Shown piece by piece: positions 10,144-16,915 of a DNA stretch of 22,298 nt. The translations under genes were made by a program, and so were the position numbers. Origin of the DNA: JBFHKO01 sp041595355. Its GTDB lineage: Bacteria > Pseudomonadota > Gammaproteobacteria > Enterobacterales > Aeromonadaceae. The notes beneath the pieces are model-generated. The model saw only the letters and a program-made list of their open reading frames with translations. It made no database searches and was not told the origin of the DNA. Position 1 is the stretch's first letter. Each line of letters begins with the position of its first letter. Location: NCBI GenBank assembly GCA_041595355.1, contig JBFHKO010000017.1, positions 1-22,298 of the forward strand. Direction: 5' to 3'.

Positions 10144-10572
10144 TCATTTGATGAAACCAGTGGCCAGGGCCGCCACCAGCAGATAGCGCCCCAGCTTGCC
10201 CAGGGCGATCAGCAGGGTACAGGACAACAGTGACCAGCGCAGCCAGCCGGCCAGCAGACAGAGACCATCGCCCACCACCGGCAACCAGGCCAGCAACAGC
10301 GACCAGACCCCGTAGCGATGCAACCAATCCAGGGCCCGCTGCTGGCCGCGACCGCTGAAGGACTCGGCCGGCTTGCGCCCCGAGAGCCAGCGCCCCAGAC
10401 CCCAGCTGGTCAGGGAGCCCAGCACATTGCCCAGGGTGGCGAGGGCTACCCACAGCAGCCACGCCTGAGGCTGACTCAGAACCAGCCCGGCCAGCACCAA
10501 CTCGGAGCCCCCCGGCAACAAACTGGCCGAGACGAAGGCGCTGGCCAGCAGCCAGGCGCCGGCTTCCCACAT
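10144..10572 (-). CDS. yqaA: YqaA family (DedA/SNARE-associated-like) inner-membrane protein
   Basis: This 142-residue, strongly hydrophobic protein has about four membrane segments. It has the family's early PGGSELVLAG stretch and the glycine-rich segment LGNVLGSLTSWGLGRWL, followed by a charged loop and LGKLGRYLL near the C-terminus. YqaA proteins belong to the VTT/DedA-like superfamily, and their exact role is unknown. The start codon overlaps the upstream phosphatase stop (TGATG), and its own stop overlaps the alternative ATG of the M16 gene. In E. coli yqaB-yqaA-gshA are adjacent, which supports the assignment. Confidence 0.87.
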   Translation of the reverse strand: MWEAGAWLLASAFVSASLLPGGSELVLAGLVLSQPQAWLLWVALATLGNVLGSLTSWGLGRWLSGRKPAESFSGRGQQRALDWLHRYGVWSLLLAWLPVVGDGLCLLAGWLRWSLLSCTLLIALGKLGRYLLVAALATGFIK

Positions 10573-11165
10573 CAGAACAGCCGGGCCGGCGCTACCCAGC
10601 GTCCGCGCACGTCCACCACCGCCATGCCGGCGGCCTCGGCCGCGCGGATGCCGGCATCGGCATCCTCAAAGACCAGACACCGCTCCGGCGCCACGCCCAG
10701 GGCGGCGGCAGCCTGCAGGAAGGTATCCGGCCAGGGCTTGGGTCGTTGCACCTGATCGGCCCCCACCACCACCGGAAAATGCTGGGTAATTCCCAGCCCA
10801 TCCAGGATGCGCAGCGCCATATCGGTTCGACAGCCGGTCCCTACCGCCATCGGCTTCTTGCCGGCATAGGCCAGCACCACCTGCTCCACCAACGGCGTTG
10901 CACTCAGGCTCTCGGGCAAAATGGCATAGAAATGGGCGTCCCGGGTCGCCACCACGGCATCCACCTCCACCTGCATGCCGGCCTCCTCGGCCAGAATGAC
11001 GACGGTATCGCGGATGGGGACGCCGCCCAGCTGCGCCATACGGGTCGCGGTGAAAGGAATGCCATAGCGGGTCAGGGCATGCTGCCAGGCCGACTCGTGG
11101 GCAAACAGGGTATTGGACAGCGTGCCGTCCAGATCGAAGATCAGGGCATCATAGTGGTCGTACAT
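10572..11165 (-). CDS. yqaB: YqaB-like HAD-superfamily sugar phosphatase (beta-phosphoglucomutase subfamily)
   Basis: This is a 197-residue cytosolic HAD hydrolase. Motif I is FDLDGT (nucleophile D11, general acid D13), motif II is around AVGTG, motif III is the lysine in RPKPWPDTF (K143) and motif IV is VFEDADAGI. A helical cap lies between motifs I and II. Similarity to E. coli YqaB is clear (shared LIFDxDGT, PMAVGTG, KPxPDTFL, VFEDAD.GI, AAGM..VDVR). E. coli YqaB dephosphorylates fructose-1-phosphate and similar sugar phosphates; the substrate here is inferred. Both ends overlap neighbours by one base (TGATG), so translation is coupled from the oxidoreductase gene to yqaA. Confidence 0.88.
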   Translation of the reverse strand: MYDHYDALIFDLDGTLSNTLFAHESAWQHALTRYGIPFTATRMAQLGGVPIRDTVVILAEEAGMQVEVDAVVATRDAHFYAILPESLSATPLVEQVVLAYAGKKPMAVGTGCRTDMALRILDGLGITQHFPVVVGADQVQRPKPWPDTFLQAAAALGVAPERCLVFEDADAGIRAAEAAGMAVVDVRGRWVAPARLF

Positions 11166-12112
11166 CAGTCTATCCTCAATACCAGCTTGCCACGGGTATG
11201 GCCGGTCTCGATGGCCCTGTGGGCCTCGGCCCCCTGACTCAGCGGCACTATCCGGCTCACCTCGATGCGCAGGGCTCCGCGCTCGCAGGCCGCCACCAGC
11301 TGGCGCAATTGCCCCTGATCGGCATGCACCAGCATGCGCGCCACCGAGACCCCCAGGCTGCTGCCCCTGGCCTCGATGGCCGCGGCGGTCAGGGTGGGCA
11401 CCGTCACCAGCCGCCCCCCCGGCTTGACCAGCGACAGCGCCAGCAGGCCGCTGTCACCGCCCACCAGATCCAGCACCAGATCCGGCTGCCCCTGTATCTC
11501 CGCGAGCTGGCCGCCGCGGTAATCGAGTACCTGATCGGCGCCCAGCTCGCGCAGGAAACCATGGTTACGGGACGAGGCGCAAGCCAGCACCCGGGCACCG
11601 GCCTGCCTGGCCAGTTGCACCGCAATATGACCGACACCGCCGGCCGCGGCGGTGATCAGTACCGTCTGCCCCGCCTGCAGGCCACCATGCTCGAACAGCG
11701 CCTGCCAGGCGGTGAGGCCCGCCAGTGGCAGGCCGGCACCACAGGCCCCGCTGACGAGATCGGGCAGCGGCACCAGCTCCTCCGGCCGCGCCAGGGCCCG
11801 ACTGGCATAGGCTCCTCCCGCCAGGGGGAAGCCGAGCATGCCGCACACCCGCTGCCCCAGGTGCCAGCCGCTGACCCCCTCCCCCAGCGCCAGCACCCGG
11901 CCCGCCAGATCATAACCCGGCGTCCAGGGCAGCTTGTCGCGGTTCTGCTCCGCGGCCCAGCCCAGACCGGCCCGGGTCTTGGCATCGATGGGATTGACCC
12001 CCGCGTAGCCTACCTCGAGCAGCAGCTGGCCCGGGCCGGCCTCGAGGCGAGGTCCCTCCCGCAATTGCAGCACCTCGGGGGTACCAAAGGCGGTAATTTG
12101 CAGTTGTGTCAT
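11165..12112 (-). CDS. NADPH:quinone oxidoreductase-like protein (zinc-free MDR family)
   Basis: This is a 315-residue medium-chain dehydrogenase/reductase. The N-terminal GroES-like domain has YAGVNPIDAKTRAG and PGYDLAGRV. The Rossmann fold has the nucleotide loop AAAGGVG (155-161) and VQLARQAGARVLACASS. The catalytic zinc cysteine/histidine set of alcohol dehydrogenases is absent, placing it with QOR/zeta-crystallin-type reductases. Likely activity is NADPH-dependent reduction of quinones or reactive enones; the substrate is unknown. It is the first gene of the overlapping five-gene operon that ends with gshA, a context that fits electrophile or redox stress. No clear promoter was recognised in the 76-bp divergent gap before the small plus-strand ORF. 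Confidence 0.85.
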   Translation of the reverse strand: MTQLQITAFGTPEVLQLREGPRLEAGPGQLLLEVGYAGVNPIDAKTRAGLGWAAEQNRDKLPWTPGYDLAGRVLALGEGVSGWHLGQRVCGMLGFPLAGGAYASRALARPEELVPLPDLVSGACGAGLPLAGLTAWQALFEHGGLQAGQTVLITAAAGGVGHIAVQLARQAGARVLACASSRNHGFLRELGADQVLDYRGGQLAEIQGQPDLVLDLVGGDSGLLALSLVKPGGRLVTVPTLTAAAIEARGSSLGVSVARMLVHADQGQLRQLVAACERGALRIEVSRIVPLSQGAEAHRAIETGHTRGKLVLRID

Positions 12113-12188
12113 ATTCGGATCCCCGGTACTAAGATCAAGTCAGCCATGATGAGATGGCAGAGAATAACAAGCCATTGGCGAGGATGCG

Positions 12189-12356
12189 ATGACTCGATTG
12201 TTTCTGCTACCCCTGCTGCTGTCGCTGGGCTGGCTGGGTTTCCTGCTCTATTTTCAGATTCCCCTCAAACAGGGGCTGACGGGTTTCTACTGGATCATCG
12301 GCCTGGGGGGCGGTCTGGTGACCTTCCTGTCGCTGATGCTGTGGCTGACCCGCTGA
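12189..12356 (+). CDS. Small two-helix membrane protein of unknown function
   Basis: This 55-residue ORF has ATG at 12189 and TGA at 12354, with GAGGA a few bases upstream. The predicted protein starts MTRLFLLPLLLSLGWLGFLL and forms two hydrophobic helices (about 4-22 and 32-53). A short loop with QIPLKQG joins them, and the protein ends in LTR. Codon use is like the neighbours, with third positions rich in G/C. It lies divergent from the quinone oxidoreductase-like gene and converges on fpr. I do not recognise a family. The ribosome binding site, hydrophobic periodicity and snug fit between flanking genes support it as real; its function is unknown. Confidence 0.65.
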   Translation: MTRLFLLPLLLSLGWLGFLLYFQIPLKQGLTGFYWIIGLGGGLVTFLSLMLWLTR

Positions 12357-12375
12357 GGGCCTGCGCAGCCCCTCA
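12354..12375. terminator. Possible bidirectional hairpin over the stops of the small ORF and fpr
   Basis: TGAGGG at 12354 pairs with CCCTCA at 12370-12375 across a partly paired loop (CC..GCG..GC). The two arms contain the stop codons of the converging genes. No U tract is seen, so it may be a weak or factor-assisted end for both transcripts. Confidence 0.35.
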
Positions 12376-13116
12376 CCAGTAGTTTTCCTGGCTGATCTGG
12401 CCCGGCGCACGACGCAGATTCTTCTGCAGCCCCTTGGCCTGCAGCACCTGCTGACAGTCACGCACCATCTGCGGATTGCCGCACAGCATCACCTGACTGG
12501 CGGCGGCATCCAGCCGCAGTCCCACCCGCTGCTCCAGGCGCCCATCACTGATGGCGGCCGGAATGCGGCCGGCCAGGGCACCGGCATGGGCTTCCCGGCT
12601 GACGAAGGGCACATAGTGGAAGCGCCCCGGCCAGCGGGCAGCGAATTCGGCGATCAGCGGCTGGTAAGTCAGCTCGGCAGCCTCGCGCACCCCGTGCACC
12701 AGCACCAGCTGCTCGAAACGCGTTGCCGCCTGCCCCGCCGCCAGGATGGAAAGAAAGGGGCCCACGGCGGTGCCGGTGGCCAGCAGCCAAAGATCGCGCC
12801 CGGGCGGCAACTCGGCCAGGGTCAGGAAGCCGGTGGCCTGGCGTTGCAGCTGCAGGCTATCCCCCGGAGCCAGGGACCAGAGGCGCGGCGTCAGCTCACC
12901 CTCGGGGATGAGCACCATGTAAAACTCATGCCAGGGCGCCCCGGGCGGGTTGACGAAGGAGTAGGCGCGCTGGATGCGCCGCTCCCCCTCCATGAGCGCC
13001 AGCTTGGTGAACTGGCCAGCCTGATAGGGCGCCAGCTCCGCCTCGATACGCAGCGAGCAGAGCCGCGCCGTCCAGTCGATGCGCTCGCACACCCGCCCTT
13101 CAACCCACTCCGCCAT
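12373..13116 (-). CDS. fpr: Ferredoxin/flavodoxin-NADP(+) reductase
   Basis: This is a 247-residue cytosolic flavoprotein, nearly the length of E. coli Fpr (248). It shuttles electrons between NADPH and flavodoxin or ferredoxin, for oxidative-stress defence, Fe-S repair and radical-enzyme activation. The FAD-binding RxYS motif is RAYS (50-53). The NADP-binding segment LLATGTAVGPF is at 111-121, with CGNPQMV near the end, and the protein ends in the typical aromatic YW that stacks on FAD. ATG at 13116 has GGAGG six bases upstream. It follows the AEC transporter gene by 36 bases in the same direction, and a GC hairpin lies in the gap. No SoxS-type site was recognised. Confidence 0.93.
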   Translation of the reverse strand: MAEWVEGRVCERIDWTARLCSLRIEAELAPYQAGQFTKLALMEGERRIQRAYSFVNPPGAPWHEFYMVLIPEGELTPRLWSLAPGDSLQLQRQATGFLTLAELPPGRDLWLLATGTAVGPFLSILAAGQAATRFEQLVLVHGVREAAELTYQPLIAEFAARWPGRFHYVPFVSREAHAGALAGRIPAAISDGRLEQRVGLRLDAAASQVMLCGNPQMVRDCQQVLQAKGLQKNLRRAPGQISQENYW

Positions 13117-13143
13117 GCGTTGCCTCCCCGGCCAGACCGATAT

Positions 13144-13163
13144 CCGCCGGCCTCAGCCGGCGG
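13144..13163 (-). repeat. Perfect 8-bp GC hairpin with the AEC stop codon in its loop
   Basis: On the minus strand CCGCCGGC and GCCGGCGG flank a TGAG loop whose TGA is the stop codon of the AEC transporter gene. There is no U tract after it. It could reduce readthrough into fpr or mark an RNA 3' end; function is inferred only from position. Confidence 0.5.
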
Positions 13164-14073
13164 TCATGACAAGGGTAATTATAACGGGAACCGTGAGCAC
13201 GCTGAGCAGGGTTGAGGTAAACACCGCCTGGGAGGCGAATTCCGGCTCGTTGCCATACTCCATGGCCAGCAGCACGGCGCTCACGGCTGTCGGCGCCGCC
13301 GCGCAGATGATGATCACCTGGGCGACCACCCCCTCCATGCCCCAGAGCCAGACCAGCCCCCAGGCGAGCAGGGGCCCACCCAGCAGCCGCAGCACGTTGG
13401 AGAGGTAGACCTCCCCCCGCCTGAAGCGGATGCGGGTGTTGGCCAGCTGCGCCCCCAGGGTGATGAGCGCCAGCGGCACCATCCCCTGGGCCAGCACCTG
13501 CATGGCGCTCCACAGCGGCTTGGCCACCGCCAGCTCGCCATAGCGCATCACTCCGGCGATCAGCACGCTGTAGAGCATGGGCATGCGCAGATTGTCGCGG
13601 ATGGCCTGGCGCAGGGTGCCGGTCCCCAGGCTGGCGTTGAACAGGCCCACCGTGTTGGTCAGCACCGCCTGGGTGAGCATGACGATGATCTGCACCGAAT
13701 AGGCGAACGGCTGATTGTAGAGCAGTTGAATGAGCGGGATGCAGTAATTGCCGCTGTTGTAGAGACAGACCGAATTGACGAAGGCACTCTGCCGCCCCTT
13801 GGCGTAGCCCAGCCCCTTGCCGCCCAGCCAGCCGAGCAGGTAGAGCAGCGCAAACAGCACCCCATTCAGCAGCACGATGGCGAGCAGTAGTGATGCATCC
13901 AACTCGGCGGCATAGATGTTCACGAACAACAGCGCCGGCGTGATGATGTAGAACTGGATCTTGACCAGGCCGCTGATATCGAGCCGGAAGGCCTTCTGCA
14001 GCAGGTAACCGGCCGCCACCTGCAAGAAGATGGGCAAGATGATATTGGTAATGATGTAGGCGATGTTGTGCAT
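13153..14073 (-). CDS. AEC (auxin efflux carrier) family transporter
   Basis: This is a 306-residue inner-membrane protein with about ten hydrophobic helices in two five-helix halves. It matches the AEC family (bile/arsenite/riboflavin transporter superfamily) of bacterial permeases. Landmarks are the first helix IITNIILPIFLQVAAGYLL, FYIITPALLFVNIY, the family-type SVCLYNSGNYCIPL (conserved N-x-G-N-x-G/C-x-P pattern) and ICAAAPTAVSAVLLAMEYG in the second half. Bacterial members export or take up small organic acids such as malate; the substrate here cannot be read. A TATGAT -10-like box sits about 30 bp upstream (minus strand), without a convincing -35. The unit is isolated from amtB by the terminator at 14151-14178. 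Confidence 0.85.
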   Translation of the reverse strand: MHNIAYIITNIILPIFLQVAAGYLLQKAFRLDISGLVKIQFYIITPALLFVNIYAAELDASLLLAIVLLNGVLFALLYLLGWLGGKGLGYAKGRQSAFVNSVCLYNSGNYCIPLIQLLYNQPFAYSVQIIVMLTQAVLTNTVGLFNASLGTGTLRQAIRDNLRMPMLYSVLIAGVMRYGELAVAKPLWSAMQVLAQGMVPLALITLGAQLANTRIRFRRGEVYLSNVLRLLGGPLLAWGLVWLWGMEGVVAQVIIICAAAPTAVSAVLLAMEYGNEPEFASQAVFTSTLLSVLTVPVIITLVMTAG

Positions 14074-14150
14074 GGCGGCTCTCCACTCCCCGGCCGCTCA
14101 TCATAGCCCTGCTGGCCGCCATTGGATACCGGGGTCCCGGCCGCCCAATG

Positions 14151-14178
14151 AAAACGCCCCGCCGGATAGGCGGGGCGT
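14151..14178 (-). terminator. Rho-independent terminator of glnK-amtB
   Basis: On the minus strand ACGCCCCGCC pairs with GGCGGGGCGT (10 bp, loop TATCC) and is followed by TTTTC. It lies about 45 bases after the amtB stop. Confidence 0.88.
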
Positions 14179-14221
14179 CCTGAACTCGTCAGGGGGCAGG
14201 CACCTGGCCCGCCCCTTGGGC

Positions 14222-15460
14222 TCAGCTGGATTTCACGGTCACGAACTCGGGGTAGGCGTCCACACCACAGTCGTGCATGTCCATGCCGGTGAGCTCTTCC
14301 TCTTCGGTCACCCGGATGCCCAGGGTGTACTTGAGGATGGCCCACACCACCAGACTGGCCAGGAAGACCCAACCGAAGATGACGGCCGCACCCAGCAGCT
14401 GGCTGCCGAAGCTGGTGTCGCCATTGCTGAACGGCACCACCATGACACCGAAGAAGCCACAGACACCGTGCACGGAAATGGCACCCACGGGATCATCGAT
14501 CTTGATCTTGTCCAGGGCAACGATGGCGTACACCACCAGCACACCAGCCAGGGCACCGATGACGACGGCCAGCAGCGGGCTCGGCGACAGCGGATCGGCG
14601 GTGATGGCCACCAGACCGGCCAAGGCACCGTTAAGTACCATGGTCAGGTCGGCCTTGCCCCAGGTCAGCTTGGTGACCAGCAGCGCGCCCAGGCAGCCGG
14701 CGGCAGCGGCGGCGTTGGTGTTCAGGAAGATCTTGCCCACGGCAGTGGCGTTCTCGGCATCGGAGAGCAGCAGCTGGGAGCCGCCGTTGAAGCCGAACCA
14801 GCCCATCCACAGGATGAAGGTACCCAGGGTCGCCAGCGGCATGTTGGAGCCGGGGATCGGGAAGATCTCGCCGTTCTTGCCGTACTTGCCACGACGGGCG
14901 CCCAGCAGCAGTACCCCGGCCAGGGCCGCAGCCGCACCGGCCATGTGCACGATGCCGGAGCCGGCGAAGTCAGAGAAACCGGCTTCGCTCAGGAAACCAC
15001 CGCCCCAGGTCCAGAAGCCTTCCAGCGGGTAGATGAAGCCGGTCAGTACCACGGAGAAGAGCAGGAAGGCCCACAGCTTCATCCGCTCGGCGACGGCGCC
15101 AGAGACGATGGACATGGCCGTGGCCACGAACACCACCTGGAAGAAGAAATCGGATTCCAGGGAGTGATCGGCATCCGCCGCCTGGGAACCGATCAGGGTA
15201 CCGAGGCTCGGCAGCCAACCGCCTTCCGGATTATCCACGTACATGATGTGGTAACCGACGAACAGATAGAGTGTACAGGCGATGGAATAGAGCAGTATGT
15301 TCTTGGTCAGGATCTCGGTGGTGTTCTTGGCGCGCACCAGGCCGGCTTCCAGCATGGCAAAGCCCGCCGCCATCCACATGACCAGGGCCCCCGAGATGAG
15401 AAAGTAGAAGGTGTCCAGGGCGAAACGCAATTCGCCGACGGTAGTGGTCAATTCTTGCAT
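14222..15460 (-). CDS. amtB: AmtB-type ammonium transporter
   Basis: This is a 412-residue inner-membrane channel/transporter of the Amt/MEP/Rh family with about eleven helices. It takes up ammonium when nitrogen is scarce and is blocked by unmodified GlnK. The pore twin histidines are at H172 (GIVHMAGAAAAL) and H331 (ISVHGVCGFFG). The family signature DFAGSGIVHMAGA and the early segment AGFAMLEAGLVRAKN are present. Unlike E. coli AmtB there is no obvious cleavable signal peptide before the first helix. The cytosolic tail ends in charged residues. It is 17 bases downstream of glnK and shares its sigma-54 promoter. Confidence 0.95.
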   Translation of the reverse strand: MQELTTTVGELRFALDTFYFLISGALVMWMAAGFAMLEAGLVRAKNTTEILTKNILLYSIACTLYLFVGYHIMYVDNPEGGWLPSLGTLIGSQAADADHSLESDFFFQVVFVATAMSIVSGAVAERMKLWAFLLFSVVLTGFIYPLEGFWTWGGGFLSEAGFSDFAGSGIVHMAGAAAALAGVLLLGARRGKYGKNGEIFPIPGSNMPLATLGTFILWMGWFGFNGGSQLLLSDAENATAVGKIFLNTNAAAAAGCLGALLVTKLTWGKADLTMVLNGALAGLVAITADPLSPSPLLAVVIGALAGVLVVYAIVALDKIKIDDPVGAISVHGVCGFFGVMVVPFSNGDTSFGSQLLGAAVIFGWVFLASLVVWAILKYTLGIRVTEEEELTGMDMHDCGVDAYPEFVTVKSS

Positions 15461-15477
15461 AGTGATGCTCCCCTAAC

Positions 15478-15816
15478 TTAAAGCGCTTCTGAATCGGATT
15501 CGCCGGTACGAATGCGCACTGCATTCGTCAGGTCGTAGACGAAGATCTTGCCGTCACCAATCTTGCCGGTATAGGCCGCCTTGCAGATGGCCTCGATGAT
15601 GCTCTCGACGTTTTCAGTTGCCGTCGCGACCTCCAGCTTGACCTTGGGCAGGAAGTCGACCTGGTACTCGGCGCCGCGATACAGCTCGGCATGCCCTTTC
15701 TGACGACCAAAGCCCTTGACCTCGGACAACGTCATCCCCTCCACTCCCAGAGCGGAGAGAGACTGACGCACATCGTCAAGCTTGAAAGGCTTGATAATCG
15801 CACTGATGAGTTTCAT
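15478..15816 (-). CDS. glnK: GlnK/GlnB, nitrogen regulatory PII protein
   Basis: This 112-residue cytosolic trimeric signal protein binds ATP/ADP and 2-oxoglutarate, and in enterobacteria is uridylylated by GlnD. The T loop carries the uridylylation tyrosine Y51 in ELYRGAEYQVDFLPK. The C-terminal signature TGKIGDGKIFV is intact. Linkage to amtB and a sigma-54 promoter identifies it as the GlnK type rather than GlnB. It plugs AmtB when nitrogen is plentiful. ATG at 15816 has GGGAG about eight bases upstream. Confidence 0.94.
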   Translation of the reverse strand: MKLISAIIKPFKLDDVRQSLSALGVEGMTLSEVKGFGRQKGHAELYRGAEYQVDFLPKVKLEVATATENVESIIEAICKAAYTGKIGDGKIFVYDLTNAVRIRTGESDSEAL

Positions 15817-15860
15817 TGCATGTCTCCCACGTAATAAACCAAATTAAGCTGGGATCATTT

Positions 15861-15878
15861 ATGCAGTGAATGTGCCAA
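15861..15878 (-). promoter_or_regulatory. Sigma-54 (RpoN) promoter of glnK-amtB
   Basis: The minus strand reads TTGGCACATTCACTGCAT. It has the invariant GG (-24) and GC (-12) separated by exactly ten bases, within TTGGCAC and TGCA. The predicted start is near 15851, giving a leader of about 35 bases. This matches nitrogen-limitation control of glnK-amtB in other proteobacteria. Confidence 0.85.
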
Positions 15879-15958
15879 TTATTTTTTAAGCTACTTATCA
15901 ATAAGATAAGTTCTAATTTGCACAAGGCAATGCTCAAGAATCACGCATGCAGTGCAAT

Positions 15959-15975
15959 TGCACCAAATTGAAGCA
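15959..15975. promoter_or_regulatory. Putative NtrC-binding (enhancer) site
   Basis: TGCACCAAATTGAAGCA fits the NtrC pattern TGCACC-N5-GGTGCA, with a perfect left half and a degenerate right half. A perfect palindrome GTGCAATTGCAC overlaps it at 15952-15963. Its centre is about 115 bp upstream of the predicted sigma-54 start, a usual enhancer distance. A second, wrongly spaced candidate (TGCACC-N6-GGTGGC) is at 16000-16017. Confidence 0.5.
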
Positions 15976-15998
15976 CAAAGAAAGCCTCTATTGAGGCT
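15976..15998 (-). terminator. Second hairpin/terminator downstream of rplI
   Basis: On the minus strand AGCCTC pairs with GAGGCT around AATA and is followed by TTCTTTG. It lies beyond the stronger terminator at 16097-16127 and could back it up, shielding the glnK control region from ribosomal operon readthrough. Confidence 0.5.
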
Positions 15999-16096
15999 AT
16001 GCACCAAACTAGGTGGCGACGCGTTTTTTTCAGGGCAAGCGGGGTGAAGCCGGGGGCAATCACAGGCGGGCCCGTTCGGCCCCGGGAGACAGAAAC

Positions 16097-16127
16097 AAAA
16101 AAGCCAGTCACGGAGGACTGGCTTTTT
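16097..16127 (-). terminator. Rho-independent terminator of rpsF-rpsR-rplI
   Basis: GCCAGTC and GACTGGC form the stem, extended by AAAAA/TTTTT, with a six-base loop. On the minus strand it ends in a run of six T. It begins about 40 bases after the rplI stop. The symmetric A/T runs would let it act on the plus strand too, but no plus-strand gene ends here. Apart from this, the second hairpin and the glnK promoter region, nothing coding is seen in 15817-16165. Confidence 0.9.
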
Positions 16128-16165
16128 CGAGTGACGCGGCATCAAGCGGCATCGTCGGTCACCTA

Positions 16166-16615
16166 TCAGGCGGCGACAACTTCAACCTTGATGCTGGTCT
16201 TCACATCGGAGTGCAGCTGCAGGGCGATGTCGTACTCGCCGGTGGTGCGCAGGGCACCGGTCGGCAGACGCACTTCACTCTTGGCAACGGCTACGCCGGC
16301 AGCGCTGATGGCCTCGGCGATATCGCGGATACCGATGGAGCCGAACAGCTTGCCTTCGTCACCGGACTTGGCGGCGATCACCACCTTCTCCAGGCCGGCC
16401 ACTGCGGCAGCACGAACTTCGGCAGCCGCCAGCACTTCGGCCAGCTTGGCTTCCAGCTCGGCGCGACGCACTTCGAACGCAGCCAGGTTGTCCTTGGTAG
16501 CCATGACGGCCTTGCCTTGCGGGATCAGGTAGTTACGAGCGAAGCCGCTCTTCACGTTCACCTTGTCACCCAGACCACCCAGACGGGTGATATTGTCGAG
16601 CAGAATAACTTCCAT
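16166..16615 (-). CDS. rplI: 50S ribosomal protein L9
   Basis: The 149 residues equal the E. coli length. The N-terminal rRNA-binding domain has the L9 signature (MEVILLDNITRLGGLGDKV, then GFARNYLIP.G.A..AT). A long central helix rich in Ala/Glu and a C-terminal domain follow. L9 binds 23S rRNA near the L1 stalk and helps maintain reading frame. GAGG precedes ATG at 16615 in a strong ribosome binding site. It is last in the rpsF-rpsR-rplI operon. Confidence 0.97.
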   Translation of the reverse strand: MEVILLDNITRLGGLGDKVNVKSGFARNYLIPQGKAVMATKDNLAAFEVRRAELEAKLAEVLAAAEVRAAAVAGLEKVVIAAKSGDEGKLFGSIGIRDIAEAISAAGVAVAKSEVRLPTGALRTTGEYDIALQLHSDVKTSIKVEVVAA

Positions 16616-16654
16616 TACCTTTCCTCGGATGAAGTTGAGTTAGGCCGCGGCCGC

Positions 16655-16885
16655 TTACTTGTTATGCAGGTCGGTGTACGGCAGCAGAGCCAGGTAACGA
16701 GCACGCTTGATGGCGCGTGCCAGTTGGCGCTGATATTTGGCGCGGGTACCGGTGATGCGGCTCGGTACAATCTTGCCGGATTCGGTGATGTAGTTCTTCA
16801 GGGTCACAACGTCCTTGTAATCGATCTCGGTTACATTTTCAGCAGTGAAACGGCAGAACTTGCGACGACGGAAAAAACGTGCCAT
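16655..16885 (-). CDS. rpsR: 30S ribosomal protein S18
   Basis: This is a 76-residue basic protein (75 in E. coli) with MARFFRRRKFCRFTAENV, IDYKDV.TLKNYI and the S18 signature IVPSRITGT..KYQRQLARAIKRARYLALLPY. S18 pairs with S6 on the 30S platform. AGAGGA lies eight bases before the ATG. The gap to rpsF is only 30 bases, so there is no room for priB, which separates the two genes in E. coli. Confidence 0.97.
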   Translation of the reverse strand: MARFFRRRKFCRFTAENVTEIDYKDVVTLKNYITESGKIVPSRITGTRAKYQRQLARAIKRARYLALLPYTDLHNK

Positions 16886-16915
16886 TTGCGATTATCCTCT
16901 TGAATGTTCTCAGAC

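Noticed and set aside
7136..10186. Plus-strand open frame of about 1016 codons opposite the M16 gene and the start of gshA
   Set aside because: Antisense shadow of a GC-rich gene; composition is skewed to Gln/His/Leu/Gly and no family motif is seen, while the minus strand has a clear HxxEH peptidase.
10148..10570. Upstream in-frame extension of the M16 gene
   Set aside because: It runs through yqaA in another frame and would bury the signal peptide inside the protein.
13100..14122. 340-codon minus-strand frame overlapping the AEC transporter
   Set aside because: Out-of-frame shadow with Gly/Ala/Arg-rich composition; the 306-residue frame has clean membrane helices and family motifs.
14063..15481. 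Plus-strand open frame of 472 codons opposite amtB
   Set aside because: Low-complexity Gly/His/Gln/Asp composition, typical of the reverse complement of membrane-protein coding DNA.
15891..16145. 84-codon minus-strand ORF between rplI and glnK
   Set aside because: It crosses the rplI terminators, has no good ribosome binding site and shows no coding-like composition.
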